Shown here: positions 1-5,422 of the stretch, piece by piece
How the letters are laid out: every line of letters begins with the position of its first letter
How positions within the stretch are numbered: position 1 is the stretch's first letter
NCBI GenBank assembly: GCA_031270875.1
Contig: JAISXC010000011.1
Location: 1 to 7,540, forward strand
From: Desulfovibrio sp.
GTDB lineage: Bacteria > Desulfobacterota > Desulfovibrionia > Desulfovibrionales > Desulfovibrionaceae
Direction: 5' to 3'
DNA length: 7,540 nucleotides
The notes under the pieces: generated by a model
Databases searched by the model: none
What the model saw: only the letters and a program-made list of their open reading frames with translations
Told to the model about the DNA's origin: nothing
Position numbers and translations under genes: made by a program

Positions 1-2
1 TT

Positions 3-926
3 GCCGGCGCGGCTTCCATCGGAAACTTCACCATAGACACCGGCGCCGGCGATGATGCGGTCAGCATTGAGGGCGCCGCCTCGCTTGGCCGGTCCAGTAC
101 CCTGACCGTCAACACCGGCGACGGGGAGGACAGGATTGACATCGGCCCCGTGCTGGACGGATCTGGCGGCTGGATCGGAAACCTCTCCATCGACACCGGC
201 CAGGACGATGATGCCAAGGACCATGTTCGTATCGCCGCCGATGGGCCCGGGCGGTCCCTTGCCGGGATCAGCGGTTCCATCAAAACCGGCGGCGGCGATG
301 ATGCCGTCGTCATTGCCGGCGCGGCTTCCATCGAAAACTTCACCATAGACACCGGCGGCGGCAATGATGCGGTCAGCATTGAGGGCGCCGTCACGCTTGG
401 CCGGAGCAAAACCCTGACCGTCAACACCGGCGACGGGGAGGACAGGATTGACATCGGCCCTGTGTGGGACGGCACTGGCTGGGGCGGAAACCTCTCCATC
501 GACACCGGCCAGGACGATGATGCCAAGGACCATGTGCGTATCGCCGCCGAGGCCGGGCGGTCCCTTGCCGGGATCAGCGGCTCCATCACAACCGGCGGCG
601 GCGATGATGCCGTCGTCATTGACGGCGCGGCTTCCATCGGGAACTTCACCATAGACACCGGCGAGGGCAAGGATGAGGTCCGCATTGAGGGCGCCACCTC
701 AATTGGCCGGTTCGGCACCCTGACCGTCAACACCGGCGAGGGGGAGGACAAGGTTGACATCGGCTCTGTGTGGGACGGCTCGGGCGGCTGGATCGGAAAC
801 CTCTCCATCAACACCGGCCAGGACGATGCCGGGGACTATGTGCATATCGCCGCCGATGGCGGGCTGTCCCTTGCCGGGATCAGAGGCGCCATCGCCACCG
901 GCGGCGGCGATGATGTCGTCGCCATT
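3..926 (+). repeat. Tandem DNA repeat, three units of 312, 306 and 306 bp
   Basis: The units begin at 3, 315 and 621, each with the coding text for (A/D)GAASI-NFTIDTG. A diverged fourth copy starts at 927 (DGAIQGSLKIDAGEG) and fades after about 60 bp. The first two units are nearly identical in DNA, while the third carries more substitutions. All length differences are multiples of three, so the frame is kept: unit 1 has two extra codons (DGPGRS against EAGRS, and GSGGWIGN against GTGWGGN in unit 2). The array continues past the left edge of the window, so the true copy number is unknown. Confidence 0.9.
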
Positions 927-1295
927 GACGGAGCGATTCAAGGGAGTCTGAAGATAGACGCCGGCGAGGGCATAGATCTCATACTCCTCGGAGACAAATT
1001 CACGGGCGACCTGGGCAAACTGCTCACCGCCAGCAACGCTGAAATCGCCATTAAGGGGAATTTCAACCCGGCCGACTTCGAGAACGGCCTCAACCTCGCC
1101 AATATCGGCATGACCATTGGAGACAACGGAATCAACATCGACAAAAGCTGGACGACAGACAATACGGTGGACAGCAATGGCTTCAAGACCTTCACCCACA
1201 CGGACGAGGCGACACAGGCGGTCATCACCGCGAAAGTCGACGCCGAACAGATAGCCAAAAACGAGGCCGAGTTGCTGACAGCGGGCGGCGGCTAA
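3..1295 (+). CDS. C-terminal part of a large RTX-like repeat protein (5' end outside window)
   Basis: The frame is open from the left edge, so the ATG at 150 is internal and this is the last 430 residues of a longer protein. Three near-identical units of 104, 102 and 102 residues are followed by a fourth that decays. Each unit holds four strands-plus-turn modules of about 25 residues, built on TGxGxDxVxI, for example TGGGNDAVSI and TGEGEDKVDI. This resembles the calcium-binding RTX nonapeptide GGxGxDxUx with the first Gly replaced by Thr, so a stacked beta-roll or beta-helix is the likely fold. The protein is acidic and has no Cys in the visible part. After about residue 330 the repeats give way to a non-repetitive tail of about 100 residues ending in TAGGG, possibly a secretion or capping region. 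Surface adhesin or secreted matrix protein is an inference; no enzymatic domain is seen. Confidence 0.85.
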   Translation, partial: AGAASIGNFTIDTGAGDDAVSIEGAASLGRSSTLTVNTGDGEDRIDIGPVLDGSGGWIGNLSIDTGQDDDAKDHVRIAADGPGRSLAGISGSIKTGGGDDAVVIAGAASIENFTIDTGGGNDAVSIEGAVTLGRSKTLTVNTGDGEDRIDIGPVWDGTGWGGNLSIDTGQDDDAKDHVRIAAEAGRSLAGISGSITTGGGDDAVVIDGAASIGNFTIDTGEGKDEVRIEGATSIGRFGTLTVNTGEGEDKVDIGSVWDGSGGWIGNLSINTGQDDAGDYVHIAADGGLSLAGIRGAIATGGGDDVVAIDGAIQGSLKIDAGEGIDLILLGDKFTGDLGKLLTASNAEIAIKGNFNPADFENGLNLANIGMTIGDNGINIDKSWTTDNTVDSNGFKTFTHTDEATQAVITAKVDAEQIAKNEAELLTAGGG

Positions 1296-1298
1296 AAC

Positions 1299-1322
1299 AC
1301 GCCGACTTTGCCGTCCGGGCGT
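1299..1322 (+). terminator. Weak hairpin after the repeat-protein gene
   Basis: ACGCC at 1299-1303 pairs with GGCGT at 1318-1322. GAC (1304-1306) can also pair with GTC (1313-1315), with a two-base bulge. The sequence after it is TATTG rather than a T run, so intrinsic termination would be inefficient. It begins only 3 bases after the stop codon and lies upstream of the rplU promoter, which is where a terminator would be expected. Confidence 0.3.
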
Positions 1323-1331
1323 TATTGCGGC

Positions 1332-1360
1332 TTGACACCCGCCGCCGGATGGGGCATACT
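1332..1360 (+). promoter_or_regulatory. Sigma70-type promoter of rplU-rpmA
   Basis: A perfect -35 box TTGACA (1332-1337) is separated by exactly 17 bp from CATACT (1355-1360), a 4/6 match to TATAAT. Transcription would start near 1367, leaving a leader of only about 20 bases before the rplU ATG. A near-consensus housekeeping promoter suits a ribosomal protein operon. Confidence 0.75.
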
Positions 1361-1385
1361 TCCGTTTCTCTTTTTGGAGGAGACT

Positions 1386-1694
1386 ATGTACGCTATAATT
1401 GAATCCGGCGGCAAACAGTACCGCGTTCAGGAAGGCGCGAAACTTGCCGTGGAAAAACTGGCGGCCCAGACCGGAGCGGAAATCACCCTTGACAGGGTGC
1501 TTCTGATCGGCGGGGCCGAATGCAGGGTCGGAGCGCCTTACCTTGCGGGCGCTACCGTCACCGCGGAAGTGACGGAACACGGACGAGGCCCGAAGATCAA
1601 GGTTTTCAAGCGCTGGCGGCGTAACGATTCGCGCAAGCTGCGGGGGCACCGGCAGGATTTCACCTCGCTCCGGGTCAAAAGCATTAACGGCTGA
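1386..1694 (+). CDS. rplU: 50S ribosomal protein L21
   Basis: The product has 102 residues, the usual length of bacterial L21, a 23S rRNA-binding protein of the large subunit. It opens with the family signature MYAIIESGGKQYRV, and carries the basic rRNA-contacting segment GRGPKIKVFKRWRRND and the GHRQDFT motif near the C-terminus. The ATG at 1386 is chosen over an upstream in-frame start at 1308 because it has a strong Shine-Dalgarno GGAGGAG at 1376-1382, gives the family's normal N-terminus, and lies downstream of the promoter. It is the first gene of an rplU-rpmA pair, 112 bp before rpmA. Confidence 0.97.
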   Translation: MYAIIESGGKQYRVQEGAKLAVEKLAAQTGAEITLDRVLLIGGAECRVGAPYLAGATVTAEVTEHGRGPKIKVFKRWRRNDSRKLRGHRQDFTSLRVKSING

Positions 1695-1738
1695 CGCCGT
1701 TCGGCAATGGCATAACAGGGATCCATTTCATCCATCAT

Positions 1739-1782
1739 ACTGCCCCGGAGGAGTGAAAATCCTTGCCTCAACGGGCAGTTGA
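1739..1782 (+). promoter_or_regulatory. Structured leader before rpmA with a nine-codon ORF
   Basis: ACTGCCC (1739-1745) is the exact reverse complement of GGGCAGT (1773-1779). Inside this stem, GAGG (1748-1751) can pair with CCTC (1766-1769). The element encloses a GGAGGAG sequence and a nine-codon GTG-started ORF (1753-1782, MKILASTGS) whose stop codon TGA begins one base after the outer stem ends. The GTG is too close to the GGAGGA for efficient initiation, so translation of this ORF is doubtful. A translational control structure for rpmA is possible. It could also be chance in GC-rich DNA. Confidence 0.3.
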
Positions 1783-1806
1783 CGCAGGGGGCACAGAGGA
1801 GGCGAT

Positions 1807-2076
1807 ATGGCTCATAAAAAAGCGGGCGGTTCGTCACGCAACGGGCGGGACAGCGCGGGACAACGGCGCGGCGTCAAACGTTTCAGCGGACAGCATGTCC
1901 CGGCGGGCAGCATACTGGTGCGTCAGCTCGGCACAACCGTGCACCCCGGCGTCAATGTCGGCATGGGCAGGGATTATACCCTTTTTGCCAAAATTGCCGG
2001 CGTGGTGCGTTTTGAAAAGTACATCCGCAAACGTCATACCCGCGTGCGCGTACATGTGGACGCGACCGCGGCATAA
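1807..2076 (+). CDS. rpmA: 50S ribosomal protein L27
   Basis: The 89-residue product begins with the highly conserved [16 protein letters not shown], whose flexible basic tail reaches the peptidyl-transferase centre in the ribosome. It continues with [18 protein letters not shown] and [10 protein letters not shown], all family landmarks. A strong AGGAGG at 1797-1802 lies 4 bases before the ATG. There is no N-terminal extension of the kind removed by the Prp protease in Firmicutes, and no prp gene between rplU and rpmA, which fits a proteobacterium. An overlapping longer reading from 1763 in another frame is a shadow. Confidence 0.97.
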   Translation: MAHKKAGGSSRNGRDSAGQRRGVKRFSGQHVPAGSILVRQLGTTVHPGVNVGMGRDYTLFAKIAGVVRFEKYIRKRHTRVRVHVDATAA

Positions 2077-2098
2077 CAGCCCGAAGCAGCTACTTTTC

Positions 2099-2129
2099 GG
2101 GGAAGACGCGTGAGCATCTTCCCCTTTTT
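2099..2129 (+). terminator. Rho-independent terminator after rpmA
   Basis: GGGGAAGA (2099-2106) pairs perfectly with TCTTCCCC (2117-2124). The stem can be extended past one C-A mismatch by GC/GC around a GTGA loop. Five T residues (2125-2129) follow directly. This is a textbook intrinsic terminator 22 bases after the rpmA stop. It implies that obgE is at least partly uncoupled from the ribosomal operon. Confidence 0.9.
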
Positions 2130-2157
2130 GTTCCCGATTTTTCCGTTCCCGGTCACA

Positions 2158-2171
2158 CGCGGAATTCCGCG
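2158..2171. promoter_or_regulatory. 14-bp perfect palindrome upstream of obgE
   Basis: CGCGGAATTCCGCG is a perfect 14-bp palindrome 28 bp before the obgE start. It lies between the rpmA terminator and the gene, where an obgE promoter would be expected. I found no convincing -35/-10 pair here; the best pairing, GGTCAC with GATACG at 17 bp, is poor. It could be an operator or chance. Confidence 0.25.
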
Positions 2172-2199
2172 ATGATACGGAATAAAGGCATCTCCGCCT

Positions 2200-3297
2200 A
2201 TGCGTTTTGTGGACGAAGCGAAAATCATGGTGCGGGCCGGCAACGGCGGCCGCGGCTGCGTTTCTTTCCGCCGGGAAAAATTTGTCCCGCGCGGCGGACC
2301 TGACGGCGGCGACGGCGGTTCCGTCATTCTCAAGGCGGACGAGAAACTGCTTTCTCTCTATGATTTTCGCGTCAGACGCCTGTATGAGGCCAAAAACGGA
2401 CAATCCGGCCAAGGCGGTCAACGAAACGGCAAAAGTGGCGAAGACCTTGAGATCGGGTTGCCGGTGGGCACGCTTGTTTTTCTGGAAAGCCCGGACGGCG
2501 AGTGTCTGCTCGCTGATCTGAGCGAACCGGGTTCCCGGGTGACGGCTGCCAGAGGCGGACGCGGCGGCAAGGGAAACGAGCATTTCAAGTCGTCCACCAT
2601 GCGCGCGCCGAGGTTCGCCCAACCCGGAGAGGGGGGGCAAGAATTCACCTTGCGCCTGGAACTGAAAATTCTGGCGGATGTCGGTCTGATCGGCTTGCCC
2701 AATGCCGGAAAATCAACTTTTATTTCGCGCGTGTCGGCGGCCAGACCAAAAATCGCCGCCTATCCCTTTACCACGTTGACCCCCAATCTGGGCGTGATGA
2801 CGGACGAGGCGACCCCGGACAAACGTCTGGTCATGGCTGACATCCCCGGCCTTATTGAAGGCGCGCACATGGACCTTGGACTTGGCAGCCGTTTTTTGAG
2901 GCATGTGGAGCGCACCCGTTTTCTGGTGCATATCCTGAGCGCTGAAAATGTGGACGATGATGCCCCCTGGAGCGGGTTTGAGCTGGTTAATGAGGAATTG
3001 GGCCGTTTTGACCCGGAACTCGCCGGGCGGCGGCAAATTGAGGTCATCAACAAAATCGACCTGCTTCCCAGGGAGCGCCTCTCCGCCCTGCAGTCACGAG
3101 CCCGTGCCGAAGGACGACGCATATTCTTTGTCTGCGCCCTGCATGGAGAACACATGAAGGAACTGGTTGCCGAAATCTGGCGTTTGCGCGATGCTGTGGA
3201 AAGCCACACTCCCATTGTACACTACGAAAAAACCGGCAATACAACATGTTCGGACGAAGATTTTCCTGATATTGAAGTTGGTTGCACGCGGGAATAG
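2200..3297 (+). CDS. obgE: Obg family GTPase, ribosome assembly
   Basis: The product of 365 residues is a cytoplasmic GTPase of the Obg/CgtA family, which binds the 50S subunit and acts in its late assembly and in stress signalling. The N-terminal glycine-rich Obg fold spans about residues 1-158 (MRFVDEAK, GCVSFRREKF, ARGGRGGKGN). The G domain follows with G1 GLPNAGKST (165-173), the PFTTL switch (189-193), G3 DIPG (214-217) and G4 NKID (284-287). G5 reads CAL (312-314), where SA(L/V) is usual. The C-terminus is short and lacks the long acidic tail of the E. coli protein. The glycine loop GGPDGGDGG (32-40) appears to lack one GDG triplet compared with the E. coli form. The Shine-Dalgarno is weak (AAAGG at 2184-2188, 11 bases from the ATG), but the start matches the family. 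proB follows after 2 bp. Confidence 0.96.
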   Translation: MRFVDEAKIMVRAGNGGRGCVSFRREKFVPRGGPDGGDGGSVILKADEKLLSLYDFRVRRLYEAKNGQSGQGGQRNGKSGEDLEIGLPVGTLVFLESPDGECLLADLSEPGSRVTAARGGRGGKGNEHFKSSTMRAPRFAQPGEGGQEFTLRLELKILADVGLIGLPNAGKSTFISRVSAARPKIAAYPFTTLTPNLGVMTDEATPDKRLVMADIPGLIEGAHMDLGLGSRFLRHVERTRFLVHILSAENVDDDAPWSGFELVNEELGRFDPELAGRRQIEVINKIDLLPRERLSALQSRARAEGRRIFFVCALHGEHMKELVAEIWRLRDAVESHTPIVHYEKTGNTTCSDEDFPDIEVGCTRE

Positions 3298-3299
3298 CC

Positions 3300-4523
3300 A
3301 TGCTCGACAGGCGGGAGGATTTGTGCGGGGAACGTCGCGGGGCTGTCAGCCAAGCGCGCGCGGTGGTTGTCAAGGTGGGCAGCGCCGTTCTGAGCGACGC
3401 GCGGGGGCTCAATACGCCCGTGATGTCCAGTCTTGCGCGGCAGATGGCCCTTTTGCAGAACAGCTTCGGAGAGGGCTGTTCACCACGGCGTCTGGTGCTG
3501 GTTTCCTCCGGAGCCGTCGCGGCCGGGAGGGCTGTTCTGTCCGCAGCCGGGCAGAAACTGGACGCCGCAAACCTTGCCGCCCGGCAGGCCGCCGCCGCAG
3601 TGGGGCAGGGACAGCTCATGCGCGCTTGGGATGCGGCCTTTGCCGCTCACGGCATGACTACTGCACAAATTCTGCTTACCAGGGACGACCTGCGCTCCAG
3701 AGAGCGTTTTCTCAACATCCGCAATACCGTTGCCGCGCTGCTGGACTGGAACGTGCTGCCCATAGTGAATGAAAACGACACGGTTTCGGTGAGCGAGCTC
3801 AAGTTCGGCGACAACGACTGTCTGGCGAGTCTGCTGGTCAATCTCACCGGCGCTGACCTGTTCGTCAATCTGACCTCCGCCCCCGGCGTGCAGAGCGCCG
3901 ACCCGCGCCTCAAACCGGACGCGCCGGTCATGGAATGCATTGAAAATGTGACCGCCCTTGACCTGAAGCGCCTGTGCGGAGGAAAAACGGAAGCGGGAAG
4001 CGGCGGCATGTATTCCAAATTGCTGGCTGCCCGCCGCGCCGCGCAAATCGGCGTTCCCACCCTGATTCTGCCCGGCCGCGCGCCGCATGTGCTGGCGCGG
4101 GCCTTCGGGCTGGGCGCGGGCGGCGGGACGGCTGATGAGGCCGAAAGTCGGGAAACCCATCAGGGGACCTGGGTCCGGCCGGCGGAACACGCCATTCCGC
4201 GTCGAAAGTTCTGGATGGCCTATCAGTCGGAGCCGGCCGGCGCCGTGGCTGTGGATACAGGCGCGGCCGACGCTCTGCTGCACAAGGGTGGAAGCCTGCT
4301 GCCCGTCGGAGTGCGTTCTGTGGAGGGAACTTTCCAGAAAGGGGCTCTCGTGCGGGTTCTGCACGAGGGGCGGAGCTTTGGTGTGGGACTGAGCAATTAC
4401 AGCGCGGCCCAGTTGAAAAAAATCATGGGACTCAGGCGCCATGAGGTGGCGATCATTCTTGGCGACGCGCACTACCCTGAAGCGATACACAGGGACAATT
4501 TGCTGCTGGACGCCGCCATATAG
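3300..4523 (+). CDS. proB: Glutamate 5-kinase
   Basis: ProB phosphorylates L-glutamate with ATP to give gamma-glutamyl phosphate, the first step of proline synthesis, and is normally feedback-inhibited by proline. The product has 407 residues. The amino-acid-kinase domain shows VVVKVGSAVL (phosphate-binding Lys25), LVSSGAVAAG (67-76), NENDTVS (157-163) and KFGDND (168-173). A C-terminal PUA domain starts near residue 297 (GAVAVDTGAADALLHKGGSL) and ends with the SNYS and LRRHE segments, so the enzyme is the two-domain form. The ATG at 3300 gives the better N-terminus. An in-frame TTG at 3282 would overlap obgE by 16 bp. The 2-bp spacing to obgE suggests co-transcription and translational coupling. 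The proline partner gene proA is not in the window. Confidence 0.95.
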   Translation: MLDRREDLCGERRGAVSQARAVVVKVGSAVLSDARGLNTPVMSSLARQMALLQNSFGEGCSPRRLVLVSSGAVAAGRAVLSAAGQKLDAANLAARQAAAAVGQGQLMRAWDAAFAAHGMTTAQILLTRDDLRSRERFLNIRNTVAALLDWNVLPIVNENDTVSVSELKFGDNDCLASLLVNLTGADLFVNLTSAPGVQSADPRLKPDAPVMECIENVTALDLKRLCGGKTEAGSGGMYSKLLAARRAAQIGVPTLILPGRAPHVLARAFGLGAGGGTADEAESRETHQGTWVRPAEHAIPRRKFWMAYQSEPAGAVAVDTGAADALLHKGGSLLPVGVRSVEGTFQKGALVRVLHEGRSFGVGLSNYSAAQLKKIMGLRRHEVAIILGDAHYPEAIHRDNLLLDAAI

Positions 4524-4629
4524 CCGCCTTGCGGGAATTCCCCGGCAGGGGCTTTCAGCGAGCCGGCAGAAATCTTGCCGGGAGCCGGGAGATTCGCGGA
4601 TTGTCGTTTTTTAACATCGGGTGGCGGAT
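4524..4629 (+). promoter_or_regulatory. proB-nikR intergenic region with competing hairpins
   Basis: CCGGCA (4563-4568) pairs with TGCCGG (4576-4581) around a 7-base loop. An alternative fold pairs AATCT (4571-4575) with AGATT (4590-4594), with CCGG/CCGG inside it. The two folds share bases and exclude each other. A run of six T residues lies at 4607-4612, 25 and 12 bases beyond the two stems, so neither is a standard intrinsic terminator. No clear promoter or NikR-type dyad was recognised before nikR. Confidence 0.3.
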
Positions 4630-5049
4630 ATGGGCAAACTGACGCGCATTGGTGTTTCCTTGGATGAGGATTTGCTGGAGCCTTTTGACGAACTTTGCCG
4701 CCGTAAGGGCTACTTCAATCGTTCGGAGGCGATCAGGGATCTGATCCGCAAAGCCCTGGTGGAAGATTCCGGGGCAGGTGCGCACGGGCAGGGCGCGAGC
4801 ACGCTGAGCCTCCTGTACGACCATCACAAAAATGATCTGGCCCGGCGTCTCATGCGGATTCAGCACGACGAGCATGATGTTATTGCGGCAACTCTGCACA
4901 TCCACCTTGACCACAACAATTGTCTGGAAGTTCTGGTCATCAAGGGTGAGGCCGCGCGCATGCGCGCGCTGGCGGACAGACTGATCAGCTGCACCGGCGT
5001 GAAAAACGGCACATTCAACCTGATCTTGACTGGGCAGTCCCTGGCCTAG
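4630..5049 (+). CDS. nikR: Nickel-responsive transcriptional regulator NikR
   Basis: The product has 139 residues and the NikR architecture. An N-terminal ribbon-helix-helix DNA-binding domain (RIGVSLDEDLLEPFDELC, then YFNRSEAIRDLIR, about residues 6-40) is joined to an ACT-like nickel-binding and tetramerisation domain. The four high-affinity nickel ligands of E. coli NikR are all present: His79, His90, His92 and Cys98, in QHDEHD and TLHIHLDHNNC. NikR-type proteins usually repress nickel uptake when nickel is abundant. The ATG at 4630 is preferred because GGGTGG precedes it by 4 bases. A GTG at 4621 would add three residues (MAD) but has no Shine-Dalgarno. The gene is 106 bp after proB and convergent with the solute-binding protein gene. 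Its regulatory target cannot be settled from this window. Confidence 0.93.
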   Translation: MGKLTRIGVSLDEDLLEPFDELCRRKGYFNRSEAIRDLIRKALVEDSGAGAHGQGASTLSLLYDHHKNDLARRLMRIQHDEHDVIAATLHIHLDHNNCLEVLVIKGEAARMRALADRLISCTGVKNGTFNLILTGQSLA

Positions 5050-5064
5050 GTCCGGAAGAGGAGT

Positions 5065-5148
5065 ATGCAGAAAAAACAAACCGATTATGACGGTTACTCT
5101 GTCCTTCCCCAGGGAAATCCGGAGCAGGTTTTGTCGCGGCGGGGGTGA
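5065..5148 (+). CDS. Possible 27-residue ORF or gene remnant after nikR
   Basis: This short ORF begins 15 bases after the nikR stop and is preceded by GGAAGAGGAG, although AGGAG lies only one base from the ATG. The peptide starts MQKKQTDYDGYSVLPQGNPE and ends QVLSRRG. It is hydrophilic, with no signal or membrane segment, and I do not recognise it. Its stop codon follows a run of five G residues (5141-5145). Losing one G would join it to a downstream frame ending at 5407, for 113 residues in all. It may therefore be the front of a frameshifted gene, a genuine microprotein, or noncoding. Confidence 0.3.
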   Translation: MQKKQTDYDGYSVLPQGNPEQVLSRRG

Positions 5149-5150
5149 AT

Positions 5151-5315
5151 ATGCTGTTCAACGCGATGACTTGCGTCTGGGACGTGAGGATTTCGGAATC
5201 TTCAAAAAAATATGCCTACAACAGAAATACCGCCCTGAAAACTGGAAAGCTGATCTACAATTACAAGGGATTAATCGGATGTATGATATATCCGATGAAA
5301 AAAATTCAGGAGTGA
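5151..5315 (+). CDS. Possible 54-residue ORF coupled to the preceding one
   Basis: The ATG lies 2 bases after the TGA of the 27-residue ORF and is preceded by GGGGGTGA, which could serve as a ribosome-binding site. The peptide is basic and rich in Lys, Tyr and Asn (for example SESSKKYAYNRNTALKTGK), with two cysteines and no recognised domain. Its composition follows the AT-rich DNA, so it may be chance. I do not recognise any family. Confidence 0.2.
   Translation: MLFNAMTCVWDVRISESSKKYAYNRNTALKTGKLIYNYKGLIGCMIYPMKKIQE
5274..5296. promoter_or_regulatory. Dyad symmetry element in the AT-rich gap
   Basis: ATCGGAT (5274-5280) and ATCCGAT (5290-5296) are exact inverted repeats with a 9-bp spacer. 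The spacer can extend the stem to 10 bp (one G-T pair) around a TGA loop. No T run follows on either strand, so this is not an intrinsic terminator. It sits 27 bp before a TTGACA hexamer and could be an operator. Confidence 0.35.
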
Positions 5316-5371
5316 GCATAAATTTGACAGCCATATTGACACGGCCGTCTATTATTTCTTTCTCGGACAAT

Positions 5372-5400
5372 TTGACCTCGCCCTGTGTAAATTTTATGAC
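5372..5400 (+). promoter_or_regulatory. Possible promoter reading antisense into the solute-binding protein gene
   Basis: TTGACC (5372-5377), a 17-bp spacer and TATGAC (5395-5400, 4/6 match) form a plausible sigma70-type promoter on the plus strand. Two further TTGACA hexamers lie at 5324-5329 and 5336-5341, but their best -10 boxes are badly spaced. Transcription would enter the 3' end of the minus-strand gene. AT-rich DNA makes chance matches likely. Confidence 0.25.
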
Positions 5401-5422
5401 TCTCTGAAATATTGTGAACACC

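Larger units (their letters stand above)
5050..5422. other. AT-rich gene-poor gap between nikR and the solute-binding protein gene
   Basis: This stretch of about 370 bp holds no gene I recognise. By hand count 5221-5400 is about 38% G+C, far below the flanking genes. It contains two short ORFs directly after nikR, a dyad at 5274-5296, and three TTGAC-type hexamers (5324, 5336, 5372). No intrinsic terminator was found for either convergent gene. It could be a decayed gene, acquired DNA or a regulatory/ncRNA region. Confidence 0.6.

Noticed and set aside
3..926. CRISPR array or mobile repeat
   Set aside because: The repeats are 306-312 bp, stay in frame and are entirely coding, with no unique spacers between short repeats.
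699..1649. 316-residue minus-strand ORF across the repeat gene and rplU
   Set aside because: It spans the end of the repeat gene, the rplU promoter and most of rplU on the opposite strand, so it is a shadow of GC-rich coding DNA.
1713..1741. Separate promoter for rpmA with CATACT at 1736-1741
   Set aside because: No acceptable -35 box lies 16-18 bp upstream.
3480..4490. 336-residue minus-strand ORF
   Set aside because: It is antisense to proB, which shows all kinase motifs.
5101..5116. TTCCCCAGGGAA as a terminator after nikR
   Set aside because: The loop would be only two bases and no T run follows.
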